Part shown: piece after piece, positions 47,601 through 57,536 of the stretch
Numbering within the stretch: position 1 is the first letter of the stretch
Layout: every line of letters starts with the position of its first letter
NCBI GenBank assembly: GCA_032622095.1
Contig: CP136066.1
Span: forward strand, 149,947,559 to 150,011,558
DNA from: Siphonodentalium dalli
Taxonomy: Eukaryota > Mollusca > Scaphopoda > Gadilida > Siphonodentaliidae
DNA length: 64,000 nt
Direction: 5' to 3'
Translations under genes and position numbers: made by a program
The notes under the pieces: generated by a model
The model's input: only the letters and a program-made list of their open reading frames with translations
Told to the model about the DNA's origin: nothing
The model's database searches: none

Positions 47601-50570
47601 CAAAAATCAAAAAAATCGATACCTGTTCTTCTAAGTTTTGATGGGTGGGTTCATCGACTCGATTCTAATATTTTTTTTACCCCCGAAGCCAAAGAAATAG
47701 TAACATGGGAGCATTAATTCGGATTATGCATCTTTAAGTGACATAACAACTAATTGCAAATACAATTCTTCAAGGATAAAAATCAGCGAACTTGTGTTGT
47801 GAGGTGCCGAATCCATCAGCTATAATGTCAGTTGTCATTACTTGTACATAAATATATTGTTATAACATATCTCCTTGCTCTTGTCAACGTTTGATTTGTA
47901 TATATTCAGAGTTATGACAATGGGGAGGGGATGTTATTGTAAGTGACATAACTTGTCATCCCATCCCTTGTATATGTTTATATTATGCATAGAGCAAATA
48001 AAATATGTTTAAACCATCCTTATAGACATCGAATCTGAAAAAAATGGACACATTTCAGCCGATTTTTTCTCTGGGTAAAAATCGCGTACACGACCAAGTT
48101 GAAACCATCGTTTTTAATAATGGTATACTCACTGTTCACGGTCAGAATGAGAGTGTATACACTGAGTACCAGGGCGCACATACTAAACAAAAGCAGGAGT
48201 GTAAGGAACGTCAGGACACAGCACAGGCGATTGTTCGGTTCCAGTTCCTCCACTTGTGGCGCGAATGTCGACAATATCTGCGCTCGTCTAACAACCTTCT
48301 CATATGATGGGTTGAAGCTTGGTTTCCTGGAAAAAAATCATTCACATAACAAAATTAGTTTGTTTGATTATCCTGGCTATTAAGTGTATACCCAACACGA
48401 AAAATGTGACATAATTCTTACATTTTTCGGTCATGTTTTAGCCCAACTTGACAAAGTTAAGTTTGAGCTGTTGATATGTGTTTGTCCGTTGTCCGTCCAC
48501 CCGTGCGTTTGTACGTGATCGTTTGCGTCCGTAAACATTTTCATTTGGCATACCCCACAGGCTACATCCATAATCCGTTCGTGACCAAACTTCATACAGA
48601 TCAACAAGGTGACTGAACTCTAGATGGAAGCCATCGACCCCCCTAAATTCGTTAAAACAAATGGCCACCACCATCCATGTTGGATTTCAATTTTTAATAT
48701 CCATCGTCACACCCTGCCGCCCGCATTTATCCCCTGCAGCCCGCATTTATCGTAGAATTGTTTTGAAAATTACTAGTTATGGCTTTGGACACCTCTAGAT
48801 GGGAGCTATCGAATATGCATAATTTCTATGAAAAACATAGCCGCCGGCAGCCATCTTCGATTTGACTCTTTGCATGATTAAATCCTTGGGCACACCCTAC
48901 AGACCACATCATCCAATCGTCACCAAACTTCATATACATGTAGATATGTAGTATTACTGTTGTTTCAGGCCCATAGTTCTAACTACATACAATGTACCGT
49001 CTGTATATGCATCATCCATTGAATTTATTCATGATATATACATACCTTTGACCATCGTATCGCATGATGACGGATGCATCAGAAGACAGCGATAAAGATT
49101 TCGATCCCAGAGAGTAACGATTTCCGACAACATTATCAGGGGGGTCAATGAAGAACGACGGTCTGAAATCATAATCAACATCGATATTATAAAAACCTAT
49201 CATACATATGTACACTGCATTGAAAGGTAAATTTCAATTTCGATTTCATTATATAAGCGAGATCACTGAGTCGCGGTCATATTGGATCCATCCTGCCTCC
49301 GTTCCTATGTTTAAGTGCTACATGTCAAAGTTCTGGAGATGCATTCCATATATGGAACGTTTGAATATTCATGAATTCCATATATGGAATCATGAAGTGA
49401 GAAGAATCTAGCTAATATTTGAACATATATGGAACTTTTACCTGTAGCACTTAAACCGCGGAATGGGGGCTGGATGAATCCAATATGTCCGCGACTCGGT
49501 TATCTCGCTTATTGGTCAATGTATATGTTATATGTGTAAATTCATAATCCAACATAACTTTTGATTGGATCATGTATAATAGGCTTACTGCCCAATTTTG
49601 ATTGGCCTACTACCCCAAATTTAGACCACTCTCAACAAAATGAAAACTACCCCCCCCCCCCCCCCCCCCCCCCCCCCGCTTGGTCCAATGTGATGGTTTT
49701 AGTTAGAATCTTCTCACTTCATTTCGGCTGAATTTCCGTGACATATATTTGCCACAAAATAGTTTAAGAGACAAAATCGAACCACGCTCAATTGAATCTT
49801 TAGAAAAATCCTCATTGATAGTAATAATCAACTATGCGGTGTTGTGCTTGCCCTTGTTTGTTTGTTTGTTCAAACAGCGATTCTGCTTCCATTGCTCAAT
49901 CGCAGTAAAATTTTATCTGCTGCTTTTATAGTCATTCTGAATGTCCAAGACGCTAGCGAGGTACAAATACATGGCATCGATTTAATGTAATTTTCAAATT
50001 CTATTTACAAAGTGATCCAAAACTTGGCTCAAGAAATTCTGTTACTGTCATTTGTTAATTGTTTGTCAAATCGGATGGAACACCAGATTATAAGAAGTTG
50101 CCGCGAATATCAAAAAGGACTATTACTAATGGTGTATCAGTACTGTTTTTGCTTCAAAAATACTACTCAGTATACCTATACCCTATAGCTTTTGTACAAC
50201 ATACGCATACTAAAATATATATAGTACGGTACACCAGATAATCACCAGTTAACGCGATTATCCTGTATGAACTTTTACTTGTGTGGTTCTGTACACCATA
50301 CCCATACTAAAATATAGCACGGAACACCAGATTATCAATAGTTACTGCGATTATCCTATATGACTATTACTGATTGTGTATCAATACTGTTTATGTTTCC
50401 AAAAAATACTATACTGGGTACTTACATGTATATAGGTTATGTACAACCTACCCATACACTAAAATATAGCGACCGGTGTGAACTTACACAGGTGGGAGTG
50501 GTGGTTTCTCTGCTGGGAGTTCTTCGTAATGATCGTCCTCGGGTTCATATCTCATGCCATGGAAGTCCAT
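41437..50570 (-). CDS. Type II membrane protein with coiled coil and mini-collagen, 8 exons
   Basis: Minus-strand exons 50488-50570, 49046-49162, 48133-48326, 47026-47090, 45819-45881, 44977-45171, 43211-43330 and 41437-41625 join with GT-AG borders and matching phases (2,2,1,0,0,0,0) into 341 residues. An in-frame TAA two codons before the ATG fixes the start. The N-terminus is acidic then proline-rich (PAEKPPLPPVP). One hydrophobic segment spans ~101-128 with no signal peptide, implying a cytoplasmic N-terminus. A heptad-like helical region (~133-225) leads into GPPGPAGAD (237-245), three collagen triplets split exactly by an intron. The C-terminus has six cysteines (250, 288, 313, 315, 326, 333) and NTT and NVT glycosylation sites. 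The layout resembles trimeric collagen-like type II proteins such as gliomedin or membrane collagens, but the C-terminal domain is not one I recognise. Confidence 0.65.
41855..42055. repeat. Half copy of the 28501-29035 foldback repeat
   Basis: Shares 'gaattacattattaaggaac', 'gactttataagg' and 'actggtggaatatga' in the order of the right arm at 28800-29035. Located in the last intron of the minus-strand gene. Confidence 0.65.
42332..42746. mobile_element. Hairpin MITE with ~110 bp arms (last intron, minus gene)
   Basis: Arms 'gttcatgcactggcaagttt' and 'aacttgccagcgtatgaac' continue with 'gcacggtatg' and 'tggtgcc..aatatgaacgga' in mirror order. Ends TTAGGGTACG / CGTAGCCTTA. No clear target duplication, so the superfamily is unassigned. 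Confidence 0.75.
43211..43330 (-). CDS. Type II membrane protein exon 7 (collagen junction)
   Basis: Acceptor 'atttcttacag|ggacca', donor 'tttgag|gtacat'. Begins GPAGADSLAGCYYFNTTVYN. Together with GPP from exon 6 it gives three Gly-X-Y triplets across the intron, strong internal support for the join. Contains NTT and NVT sites. Confidence 0.65.
43455..43779. mobile_element. TTAAAGGCGTAC MITE, 325 bp
   Basis: TTAA at both ends; inverted arms TTAAAGGCGTACTGTGCACT and AGTGTACAGCCCCCTTTTAA, inner arms 'gtgcaaaatacactcattta' and reverse. Lies 125 bp upstream (minus strand) of exon 7. Confidence 0.8.
44115..44325 (-). pseudogene. Penelope-like element C-terminal (GIY-YIG) remnant
   Basis: Three reading-frame pieces on the minus strand give, in order, YVGET (44325-44311), RILEHLRDIRLHDDKPAYGH and QPGHSIDNIRVSVLEKV, then WIAKLKTRTGHGFN. 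This is the conserved order of the GIY-YIG endonuclease end of Penelope-like retroelements. At least two frameshifts separate the pieces, so it is dead. The downstream 'ggaaggcctaaggccgaaagc' at ~43930 resembles a PLE 3' region. It lies in an intron, in sense with the host gene. Confidence 0.75.
44765..44912. repeat. 'aagagaatgcattgg' palindromic repeat, copy 2
   Basis: 'catatataagagaatgcatt', 'gtattctcttatatatg' and 'atgggaga' match 26130-26310 in order. It ends just before exon 6 of the minus-strand gene. Confidence 0.6.
44977..45171 (-). CDS. Type II membrane protein exon 6 (coiled coil)
   Basis: Acceptor 'tgttgtag|gttgga', donor 'ccaccg|gtatgc'. Encodes a 65-residue heptad-like region with Leu and Met at a/d-type positions. 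It ends EVGPP, which continues as collagen triplets in exon 7. If the donor is not used, the frame stops at 44953-44955. Confidence 0.65.
45819..45881 (-). CDS. Type II membrane protein exon 5
   Basis: Acceptor 'cgattgcag|gtcagt', donor 'gtcaag|gttggt'. Encodes 21 residues, VSQAEALVVLATEDFVTFK onward. A second in-phase donor six bases earlier would drop VK. Confidence 0.55.
47026..47090 (-). CDS. Type II membrane protein exon 4
   Basis: Acceptor 'tctccgtag|ggtccg', donor 'gacgag|gtatgt'. Encodes SESEERRRDELTLKVSTM, a charged stalk with heptad-like spacing. Confidence 0.6.
47340..47737. mobile_element. TTAAAGGTAC MITE family, diverged copy 4
   Basis: Shares 'gtcaactatagtat', 'ccaaaacgtgttatttatca', 'cacttgattttagaggtatc' and 'acccccgaagcc' with the copies at 53153 and 22540. 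The right end is TTAA at 47734-47737; the left end is uncertain (possibly TTAA at 47363). Confidence 0.65.
48133..48326 (-). CDS. Type II membrane protein exon 3 (membrane segment)
   Basis: Acceptor 'tttttccag|gaaacc', donor 'gtgaaca|gtgagt'. Encodes KPSFNPSYEKVVRRAQ, an acidic patch and the membrane helix beginning LCCVLTFLTLLLLF. Basic residues (R80, R81, R100) on the N-terminal side support a type II orientation. Confidence 0.65.
48430..48960 (-). repeat. Dispersed copy of the 160-bp module family (intron 2, minus gene)
   Basis: The reverse complement carries the same order as 1560-2530: 'aaatccaagatggc'-like and 'ccaccaggg'-like blocks, then a 'ggacggacaacggac' tract and 'tcaacagctcaaactt'. 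Module blocks recur at ~48520, 48670 and 48830. More diverged than the 6.3 kb unit arrays. Confidence 0.55.
49046..49162 (-). CDS. Type II membrane protein exon 2
   Basis: Acceptor 'tgatttcag|accgtc', donor 'caaag|gtatgt'. Completes a Val codon, then PSFFIDPPDN and a serine-rich stretch ending MRYDGQ. Predicted cytoplasmic. Confidence 0.6.
49253..49512. mobile_element. Hairpin MITE 'gagtcgcggccatattgg', copy 2
   Basis: Outer arms 'ataagcgagatcactgag' and 'ctcggttatctcgcttat' are complementary. The inner arms match the copy at 27886-28110. Confidence 0.8.
49650..49677. repeat. 28-base poly-C run
   Basis: Uninterrupted C28. The length may be unreliable in assembly. Confidence 0.95.
50080..50470. 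repeat. Short tandem array, 3 units (intron 1, minus gene)
   Basis: 'acaccagat' starts units at 50080, 50231 and 50324 (151, 93 and ~147 bp). Each ends with 'catactaaaatata'. The middle unit lacks ~55 bp. It ends 18 bp from the exon 1 donor. Confidence 0.75.
50488..50570 (-). CDS. Type II membrane protein exon 1
   Basis: Starts ATGGACTTCCATGG in good context (G at -3 and +4). Encodes MDFHGMRYEPEDDHYEEL then PAEKPPLPP. Donor 'cctgt|gtaagt' leaves two bases. A possible acceptor 'aaatcacag' 20 bp upstream suggests a spliced 5' UTR. Confidence 0.6.
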
Positions 50571-51117
50571 CTCTTATGAACTGCGTCTGTGATTTCAAAG
50601 CGAAACAAACTTGAATAGTTTAAAACATTGCACTATTTGAAATCGCGAAGTTTATTTGAAACCTTCCAAAATGTCTGCCACCACTAAATAGCCCGTTGCC
50701 ACTTTCCGATTTAGGGTACCAAGTGCGAATAATTCCGAATACATGTATATTAAACATATAAACCAGGATCAACTGATCCTGCTCTATAGTGCTTTTATTT
50801 TTGGTAGATCCTGCTGATTTAGTTATAATCTTGGTTTGTCAGCCAGATCTATGGTGTTAAGAAAAGACAAGGGACCCTTATTTTATCTTATTTGTTAATT
50901 TCGTAAACCGATTGATTTGAGGACAATACATTATCTGTGCGGAGTAGTCAAGAACGTATATGCGTTCTCTATAACATAATTTCTGTTACTCTGGTTGTCG
51001 CAAAGCGATCGGTAAATTCATCTTTAGTGGTGTCTGCTTGCAACTGTTAAAATATCTTCTTATATGTATGTACTGAAATACTGTTCAGATTTTCTAAGGG
51101 CCTCGAAAATCACAATA

Positions 51118-51414
51118 CACTCTTAGAACAAATGTGTATAAATGTTACTCATGTGTTACATTTTATCTGAAACAAAATCGTGTAGAAATGACACATGACA
51201 TTATATATGTGTCAGCGGAATGTTCAGTGAATATGAGTGAAAATTTGAATATCATCTAATAACTGTGACACACTCACATATTCACCCATATTCATCGTTG
51301 AGGATATTCCACCGACACATATATATGTCATGTGTCATTTCTACACATTTTTTAAAAGATGAAATGTGGCGCATATTGTTTAGAATTATTAATACACATT
51401 TTGTTCTAAGAGTG
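51118..51414. mobile_element. TA-bounded hairpin MITE CACTCTTAGAAC, 297 bp
   Basis: Arms of ~120 bp: 'cactcttagaacaaatgtgt' and 'acacattttgttctaagagtg', then 'agaaatgacacatgaca' and reverse. TA flanks both ends. Confidence 0.75.
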
Positions 51415-53152
51415 TATATGAGAAAACTAATGGCACGTTTTTTAAACAGCATCGCTTTACCTACTAATATCATATCTAAAATCAACAGGGTCCACCGAAA
51501 CAATTGCATCATTACGGGACTGTCTTGTGTGCCGAACCTGATAATACATGCATGTAAACTGTAATTCTCTCCTTATACATTGCCAATCTCAAATGATCAG
51601 TTTTGTTTTTGAAGATTGTCGTAGTACTGTCGCTATAGAGTTAACATATTCAAAGGTTTTGTGCAAATAATACGAACATGTTCACTTCAGTTTAATATCA
51701 AATGAAAAAGATATTAACCAAATTTAATTAATAACAATTGCAAAATATACTAACCTTTTTATATCTTAATTATCTCAATCATATATCGTGTCCTTGATCT
51801 CGATCGAATCACTACTGATACTAATTTACTTCTAGCGCACCTGTTTTGGTGACAATGCAGTCAACAAATGAGACAGATCCGTGACATTAACCCCCTCCGG
51901 GCTCCGATTCGCATCATCGGGCGTGGTCGCGAATTATCTTGTCACTTTTACCTTGGGGATACTGCAATTAAACGCGCCAGTTGTTTTAATTAAATCATTA
52001 TACTTGAATAATCTCCTGATTAGCTGATCGAAGGGGTACTGAACACGGTGTCCCTTGGGCCTAACATCCATTTCTACATTCGTCTAGAGTGTTAATTATA
52101 TGTGCTATTCCTCTCTTTTCCAGTTAGTTTGGTGACTGATCAAAATCCCTGGCTATGGCTATATATGGCTAAGTACTCATGAAAATAAAAGGCCACTCGA
52201 TCACATGTCCTCATAACAAGGTGGCAACATTAATATCATAAAAAATACGCGCGAAAATTTTTTATCATCACGTAATTTGTGTAGTGAACTCCGATATGAT
52301 ATGTTCCCGCGATATCAAGAACAGGAATCTGATGTTGGTGTTAAATGCCACAGAATCGCTAAAATGAGCTGTCTATCACCCAAGCCTGTTCTCCTGAAAA
52401 TAGGTTCACATTGAACGTATTTCAAAAACTAAATACCCCGGCATTATTTGAATCTGAATTACGCTCTATATAAACCAAAATGGGGCACGTATATGAGCGT
52501 ATTAAAATCATATTTATGTTGTTTTGGTCCTTCGCGTGGCAAATAAAAAAAAGTTCTGCAAATGGCCACCAAAAAACTAAAATATGCAATGAAAACTGTT
52601 TTATTTATTTTCTCGCAGTCATTCATGATTTCAGATAGTAAACTGAGCGCATACCCTAAAGTTTGGTTCATATTTTAGATAATGCAGTCCGTTTGTTGCA
52701 ATTATTTGCTGTCTAACTCTCCAATAATAATTCTTGACAACTGTTGTTTTTTGTTAAAACCACTTTAGTTTTTACATAATGAGAACGTATCTTTCATATT
52801 GTGAGGGTGAACAGGCGTTGTTATAGTATACACCATACATTGGTCATAAAGGGTAAGGATTTTTTTTTCTTTCAAATTGACTGTTTGAAATTGAGATATT
52901 TTGAAAATTCACGAATGGGGCGCCTTTTTAGCTCTGATTCAACGTGCAACAAAACCAACAACCGTCGAAGACTGCAATGGAAATAACGTTCAGGTGATTG
53001 GATATTCGATAATTGTGTACCATTTTTACCACAATGACGAGGCCTTCTCTCGAATGTCGTAACATTGCGTGTAAACGTCATCGCGATTGAGGAACGTATA
53101 TTGTCCACGAAAAAACAGAACATTTAGAGTGATCGCATCGATGTGCATGTAC
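51415..53152. other. Intergenic, no recognised features
   Basis: AT-rich with short open frames only. No splice-supported exon or repeat was found. Confidence 0.4.
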
Positions 53153-53589
53153 TTAAATGTCTCCATGATCCGAATTAACTCTCCCAAATTACTATTTCTT
53201 TGGCTTCGGGGTACAAACTATTTGATTCGAATCGAGGAACCCATCCACCAAAGCTCGGAGTGATCAGATATCGATTTTTGAAATTTGTTATTTCCCGATA
53301 AATGTTAATTTTGGCGCCCCACGGTCTCGGTCCAAATTGCGGATGAAGATGGATAACTTTAAAATTAAGTGGCTTTGTGTGTTAGATATTTGACAAACCG
53401 GCCAAATTTCGTTGAACAAAATGTTGATAAATAACACGTTTTGGGTAATTGTATACTATAGTTGACTGTGCTTATCATTATGTTTGGGTAATTAATCGAT
53501 TCTGATAACTAAAAGCGGAATTAAACAAAAATTGTTGATGTTGGAATCTGATGATATGTAGACCATCTGATCAGATTGAGTACCTTTAA
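53153..53589. mobile_element. TTAAAGGTAC MITE family, copy 3 (437 bp)
   Basis: TTAA at both ends; the right end GATTGAGTACCTTTAA is the family terminus and the left has drifted. It shares the central 'aacacgttttgggtaa' block with 47340-47737, defining a subfamily distinct from the two 488-bp copies. Confidence 0.75.
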
Positions 53590-53784
53590 ATGTCAGCACG
53601 AACGGTGTGTACCATATTAGACATCATGATGGTGTACGCTACAAGTATTTCGACTTTTATAATCCCAATAGTATTTTGGAAATATTTGAATACATGTATA
53701 TGCATACATCTTCTCAAAGTATTTACTTGGAATTCAATTGGAATTGAAAATCCCCCAGTATAGTGTACTTGAGAAGCTTGGCTC

Positions 53785-54092
53785 AGAGAGTTCCGTGGTC
53801 CAGTGATTAGTGTGTCGGACTTGTATTCGCTGACAGCGATGCGAGTTCGCAGCTCTTCGCTGCTCTATTGTGAGTCTTGGTTTGTCCGCTTTGAGCGACG
53901 TCGGATTGTCAGCTGTTTCAAATCCCGCGCCAAGTTGTTACACGTGAGCAAGGTCGCTCGTACTGTGTTGGCTTCGCACCAATCATCCGTCAAACGAATA
54001 CCGGTCAGCTTTGCATACTGTCGCGTATCAGTCCATGAGGGCACGTTCTGACAAGAAAACCATAGTCAGAAATGGTAACGCCACCAAGATTA
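53785..54092 (+). mobile_element. tRNA-derived SINE candidate
   Basis: 'gtggtccagtgattag' with 'gtcggacttgtattc' resembles a tRNA 5' half with an A box. 'gcgagttcgcagctc' sits where a B box would be but has drifted. A ~170-bp body follows. Near the 3' end is the 40-bp motif 'acaagaaaaccatagtcag' to 'caagat' (54051-54090), shared with the Helitron-like repeats. The open frame across it is not a gene. Confidence 0.5.
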
Positions 54093-54399
54093 TAGTATTA
54101 CATATAAATAGAAATTATAAAAAATACATAAAATATTTTGATAGCAATTGCGTTTAAACAAGTAATCCTTCAAATTATTACTAACAAAGCAAGTAAACGA
54201 CTGTGGGGTCACTCAACACATTATAAAGACTTGGACTGTAAATACTAAAATTTAAATGAAATAATTAAAAGATAAAATTTACCAAGTAGTAAAGGTTAAT
54301 TTTCTCATTTAAATTTTGTTTTTTGGTTAAATAAAGCAATAATTTAAATGTAACATTTGGTTTTAAAAAAATTATTGACCGTGGCTCTTCCAATAATTG

Positions 54400-54660
54400 C
54401 GCGACTGACCTGGTCAATTGTTCTTAAGAAGTTGTTTTGAGAATTACTATGGAGGGAAATAGTTATGGCTGTGGCTTCGCAAGTAATTAACTTGGTGACG
54501 TGATGTTAACAAATCTGAACTCCAGTAAACCAAGGACGCTCCATACCAAATATAAGGTAAATTAATAATTCTTTAGAAGTTGTTTTAAGATTTACTATGG
54601 AGGGAAAGAATTGTGGTGCTGGCTTTGCAACTATTTGACATCATTGTAACAAATATAAAT
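54400..54660. repeat. Diverged direct repeat
   Basis: 'agaagttgttttgagaatta' with 'ctatggagggaaa' at ~54427 recurs at ~54577, spacing ~150 bp, each followed by 'gctggctttgcaa'-like text. Confidence 0.5.
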
Positions 54661-55032
54661 ATTAGTCACTCAGGCAATAGATGTATCTATTATGTATATT
54701 AAGTTATTGGGTCTTACGTGTCTTGAGATGTCTAAATAGTTTTCGATGGACATATCGCACAAGGGACCCACGCCAATCTTCTCTGTTGGGATTCCAATTG
54801 TTGGCTTATTAAATATGCACATATGCTTAAGATGCAGTCGCGTGCGAAGCACGCTCCCGTAAGTCGGGTTTTGGATCCCAGTTAATGAAAATATCATTGA
54901 AATAATCGGTTTCCCCCAATAAACATCCATATATTCAATATACATGTTTTGGAGCAGAATTAGGCAGTCCATATTGGACGCCATCATGAAATTTATTTTG
55001 TTTTGTTTTAATTTTCACACATATTTATTAGT

Positions 55033-55575
55033 TATGTGGATGGAGTTCTCATTAAACCTCACATCCTTATATTGGTTACAGTAATGCCCAAAGTAATTGA
55101 CCACTTAACCACATCAGAATTATTGGTAATTTTTCAGGATTTAAAATCCTGAAAAATTACCAATAATTCTGCTGTGGTTATGTGGTCAATTACTTTGAAC
55201 ATTACTGTATGAGGATTGAGTTATCATTAAACCTCAAATCATTATATTGGTTAGAGTAATGCCCAAAGTAATTGACCACTTAACCACAGCAGAATTATGG
55301 GTATTTTTTCAGCATTTAAAATCCTGATAAATTACCCATTATTCTGCTGTGCTTAAGTGGTCAATTACTTTGAACATTACTGTATGAGGATTGAGTTATC
55401 ATTAAACCTCAAATCCTTATATTGGTTACAGTAATGCCCAAAGTAATTGACCACTTAACCACAGCATAATTATGGGTAATTTTTCAGGATTTAAAATCAT
55501 GAAAAAATACCCTTAATTTTGCTGTGGTTAAGTGATCAATTACTTTGGACATTACTGTATGTAGATGGAGTTAAA
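55033..55575. repeat. Three tandem palindromic MITEs, 175-bp period
   Basis: Palindromes at 55079-55207, 55254-55382 and 55429-55557 are each 129 bp and separated by a ~46-bp spacer containing 'attaaacctcaaatcc'. The same spacer text lies left of the first and, shortened, right of the last. Each palindrome runs CAGTAATGCCC (the second begins GAG) to CATTACTG beside TA. Confidence 0.9.
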
Positions 55576-56024
55576 CCTCACAACAGTATGTTGGGGATTT
55601 GGACCTTGACTTGGGACCTTTGGGTTTTAACGCAACAAATGCGCGTACACCTTATACACAAATTTCTTATGTAACCAGAGTTTTTCTTGGATAAGATGAG
55701 TTTGAAGCCTGCTTACATTTCAAAATGTTGTCAGTTTTGTATTCTCTGCAGCGGAACTCGACGCATTGAAGCAAAAGTTACAAGAGATAAAATGTGTACG
55801 TAACGAGACTATAATACAAATGAAAAAATAAATTCAGGGAGGGGTGGGCGATACAGGGAACTAAGGGTTGAACCGGTGTAACACGATATCTCCCCCCCTG
55901 GGTATCTTCCCCCGCGGGGGAAGATACCCCGGGGTAACTTCCCCCCGGGGGGGGAACATACCCCGGGGTATCTTCCCCCCACCCTGGGTATCTTCCCCCC
56001 CCACTCGTACATTTTTTTTCCCTC

Positions 56025-56985
56025 ACTTATTTTATATTATTATGCCGAGAAAACTATTAAAAAAAAAATTTTTTTTGGTTATTTTGAAGTTTAACTTAAC
56101 CCAGCATAAATATGTCAAAATATTACATTATGATTCTATCGTTTAATTTGCTTTATATAGTCATGAAATAACGAGAAATTAACTTTACATGAGCAAAATT
56201 TGATAGAGTAAGAATTTGGGGTGGGGGGGGGAAGATACCCAGGCCTGAGTATCTTCCCCCCCACCCAGCACCTACATATGACAAAAATTAAACGTATGAT
56301 TTTATTGCTTAATTTGCTTTATATAGTCATGAAATGGCGAGAAATTAACTTTATATGAGCAAAATTTGATTGAGTAAGAATTTGGGGTGGGGGGGGGGGA
56401 CGATACCCAGGCCTGAGTATCTTCCCCCCCACCCAGCACCTACATATGACAAAAATTAAACGTATGATTTTATTGCTTAATTTGCTTTATATAGTCATGA
56501 AATGGCGAGAAATTAACTTTATATGAGCAAAATTTTATTAGAGTAAGAATTTGGGGTGGGGGGGGGGGGGGAAAGATACACAGGCCTGGGTATCTCCCCC
56601 CCCACCCCAAATTCTTGCTCTAATCAAATTTTGCTCATATAAAGTAAATTTCTCGCCATTTCATGACTATATAAAGCAAATTAAGCAATAAAATCATACG
56701 TTTAATTTTTGTCATATGTAGGTGCTGGGTGGGGGGGAAGATACTCAGGCCTGGGTATTTCCCCCCCCCCCCCACCCCAAATTCTTACTCTATCAAATTT
56801 TGCTCATGTAAAGTTAATTTCTCGCCATTTCATGACTATATAAAGCAAATTAAACGATAGAATCATAATGTAATATTTTGATTTTGACATATTTATGCTG
56901 GGTTAAGTTAAACTTCAAAATAACCAACAAAAAAAAAAAAATTTAATAGTTTTCTCGGCATTTCTTACCATAATAATATATAACT
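56025..56985. repeat. Palindromic array of ~175-bp G/C-run units
   Basis: Left arm: three units, each 'aatttggggtggggggg' - 'gataccc' - 'cccccccacccagcacc' - 'acaaaaattaaacg' - 'gctttatatagtcatgaaat'. Two reverse-complement units then run from ~56585 to 56985. G10-G14 and C10-C14 runs recur at each unit border, giving both hairpin and G-quadruplex potential. Confidence 0.85.
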
Positions 56986-57174
56986 AGAGGTCAGATTCCA
57001 TGGAATCAGATATACTTCCATGGTATACCATCCCATCCCATGTGAGTGCTATGCGTATATGTGTGTTCCTCTTCATGCGACAACGTATTGGTGTCTTATG
57101 ATCTTATGGTGCACTTGCATTAACATTTCTAAATTTAATATATATTTTGGGACTTCTGTCTGTTTGGTTGTCTG

Positions 57175-57535
57175 TTAGCTACGACCGGGAAAACTGCTGG
57201 ACGGATTTTGACAAAATTTTATAAATATGGGTACTTTTGTCCAGGGAGTGTTTTGGACGGGTCAAATCGTGACCGCGACATGACGTTGACCTTCAAAAAT
57301 GTCAATCCAAGGTCAAATCTGGTAAAACAGACGGATTTCAACCAAATTTGATGCCTAGGAGTACTTTTGTCCGGGGAGTCTTTTGGGTGGGTCAAATCGT
57401 GACCCCGACCTGACATTGACCTTTGAAATGGTCAGTTCAAGGTAAAATCGAGTAAAGCGAACGGATTTCGACGAAATTTGATACCTAGGGAAACTTTTGT
57501 CCGGGGAGTGTTTTGGACAGGTCAAATCGTGACAA
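57175..57535. repeat. ~125-bp tandem modules ('ggacggattttgacaaaattt')
   Basis: Three modules with 'cttttgtccggggagtgtttt', 'ggtcaaatcgtgacc' and 'acggatttcgacgaaattt'. The reverse-strand frames here are module artefacts. Confidence 0.75.
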
Positions 57536-57536
57536 T

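Noticed and set aside
53785-53866. A functional tRNA gene
   Set aside because: The A-box-like part is fair, but the B box and acceptor pairing are degraded and a long non-tRNA body follows, fitting a SINE.
55778-56146. Gly/Pro-rich frames that look collagen-like
   Set aside because: They are translations of G and C runs in the terminal arm of the 3.3 kb element.
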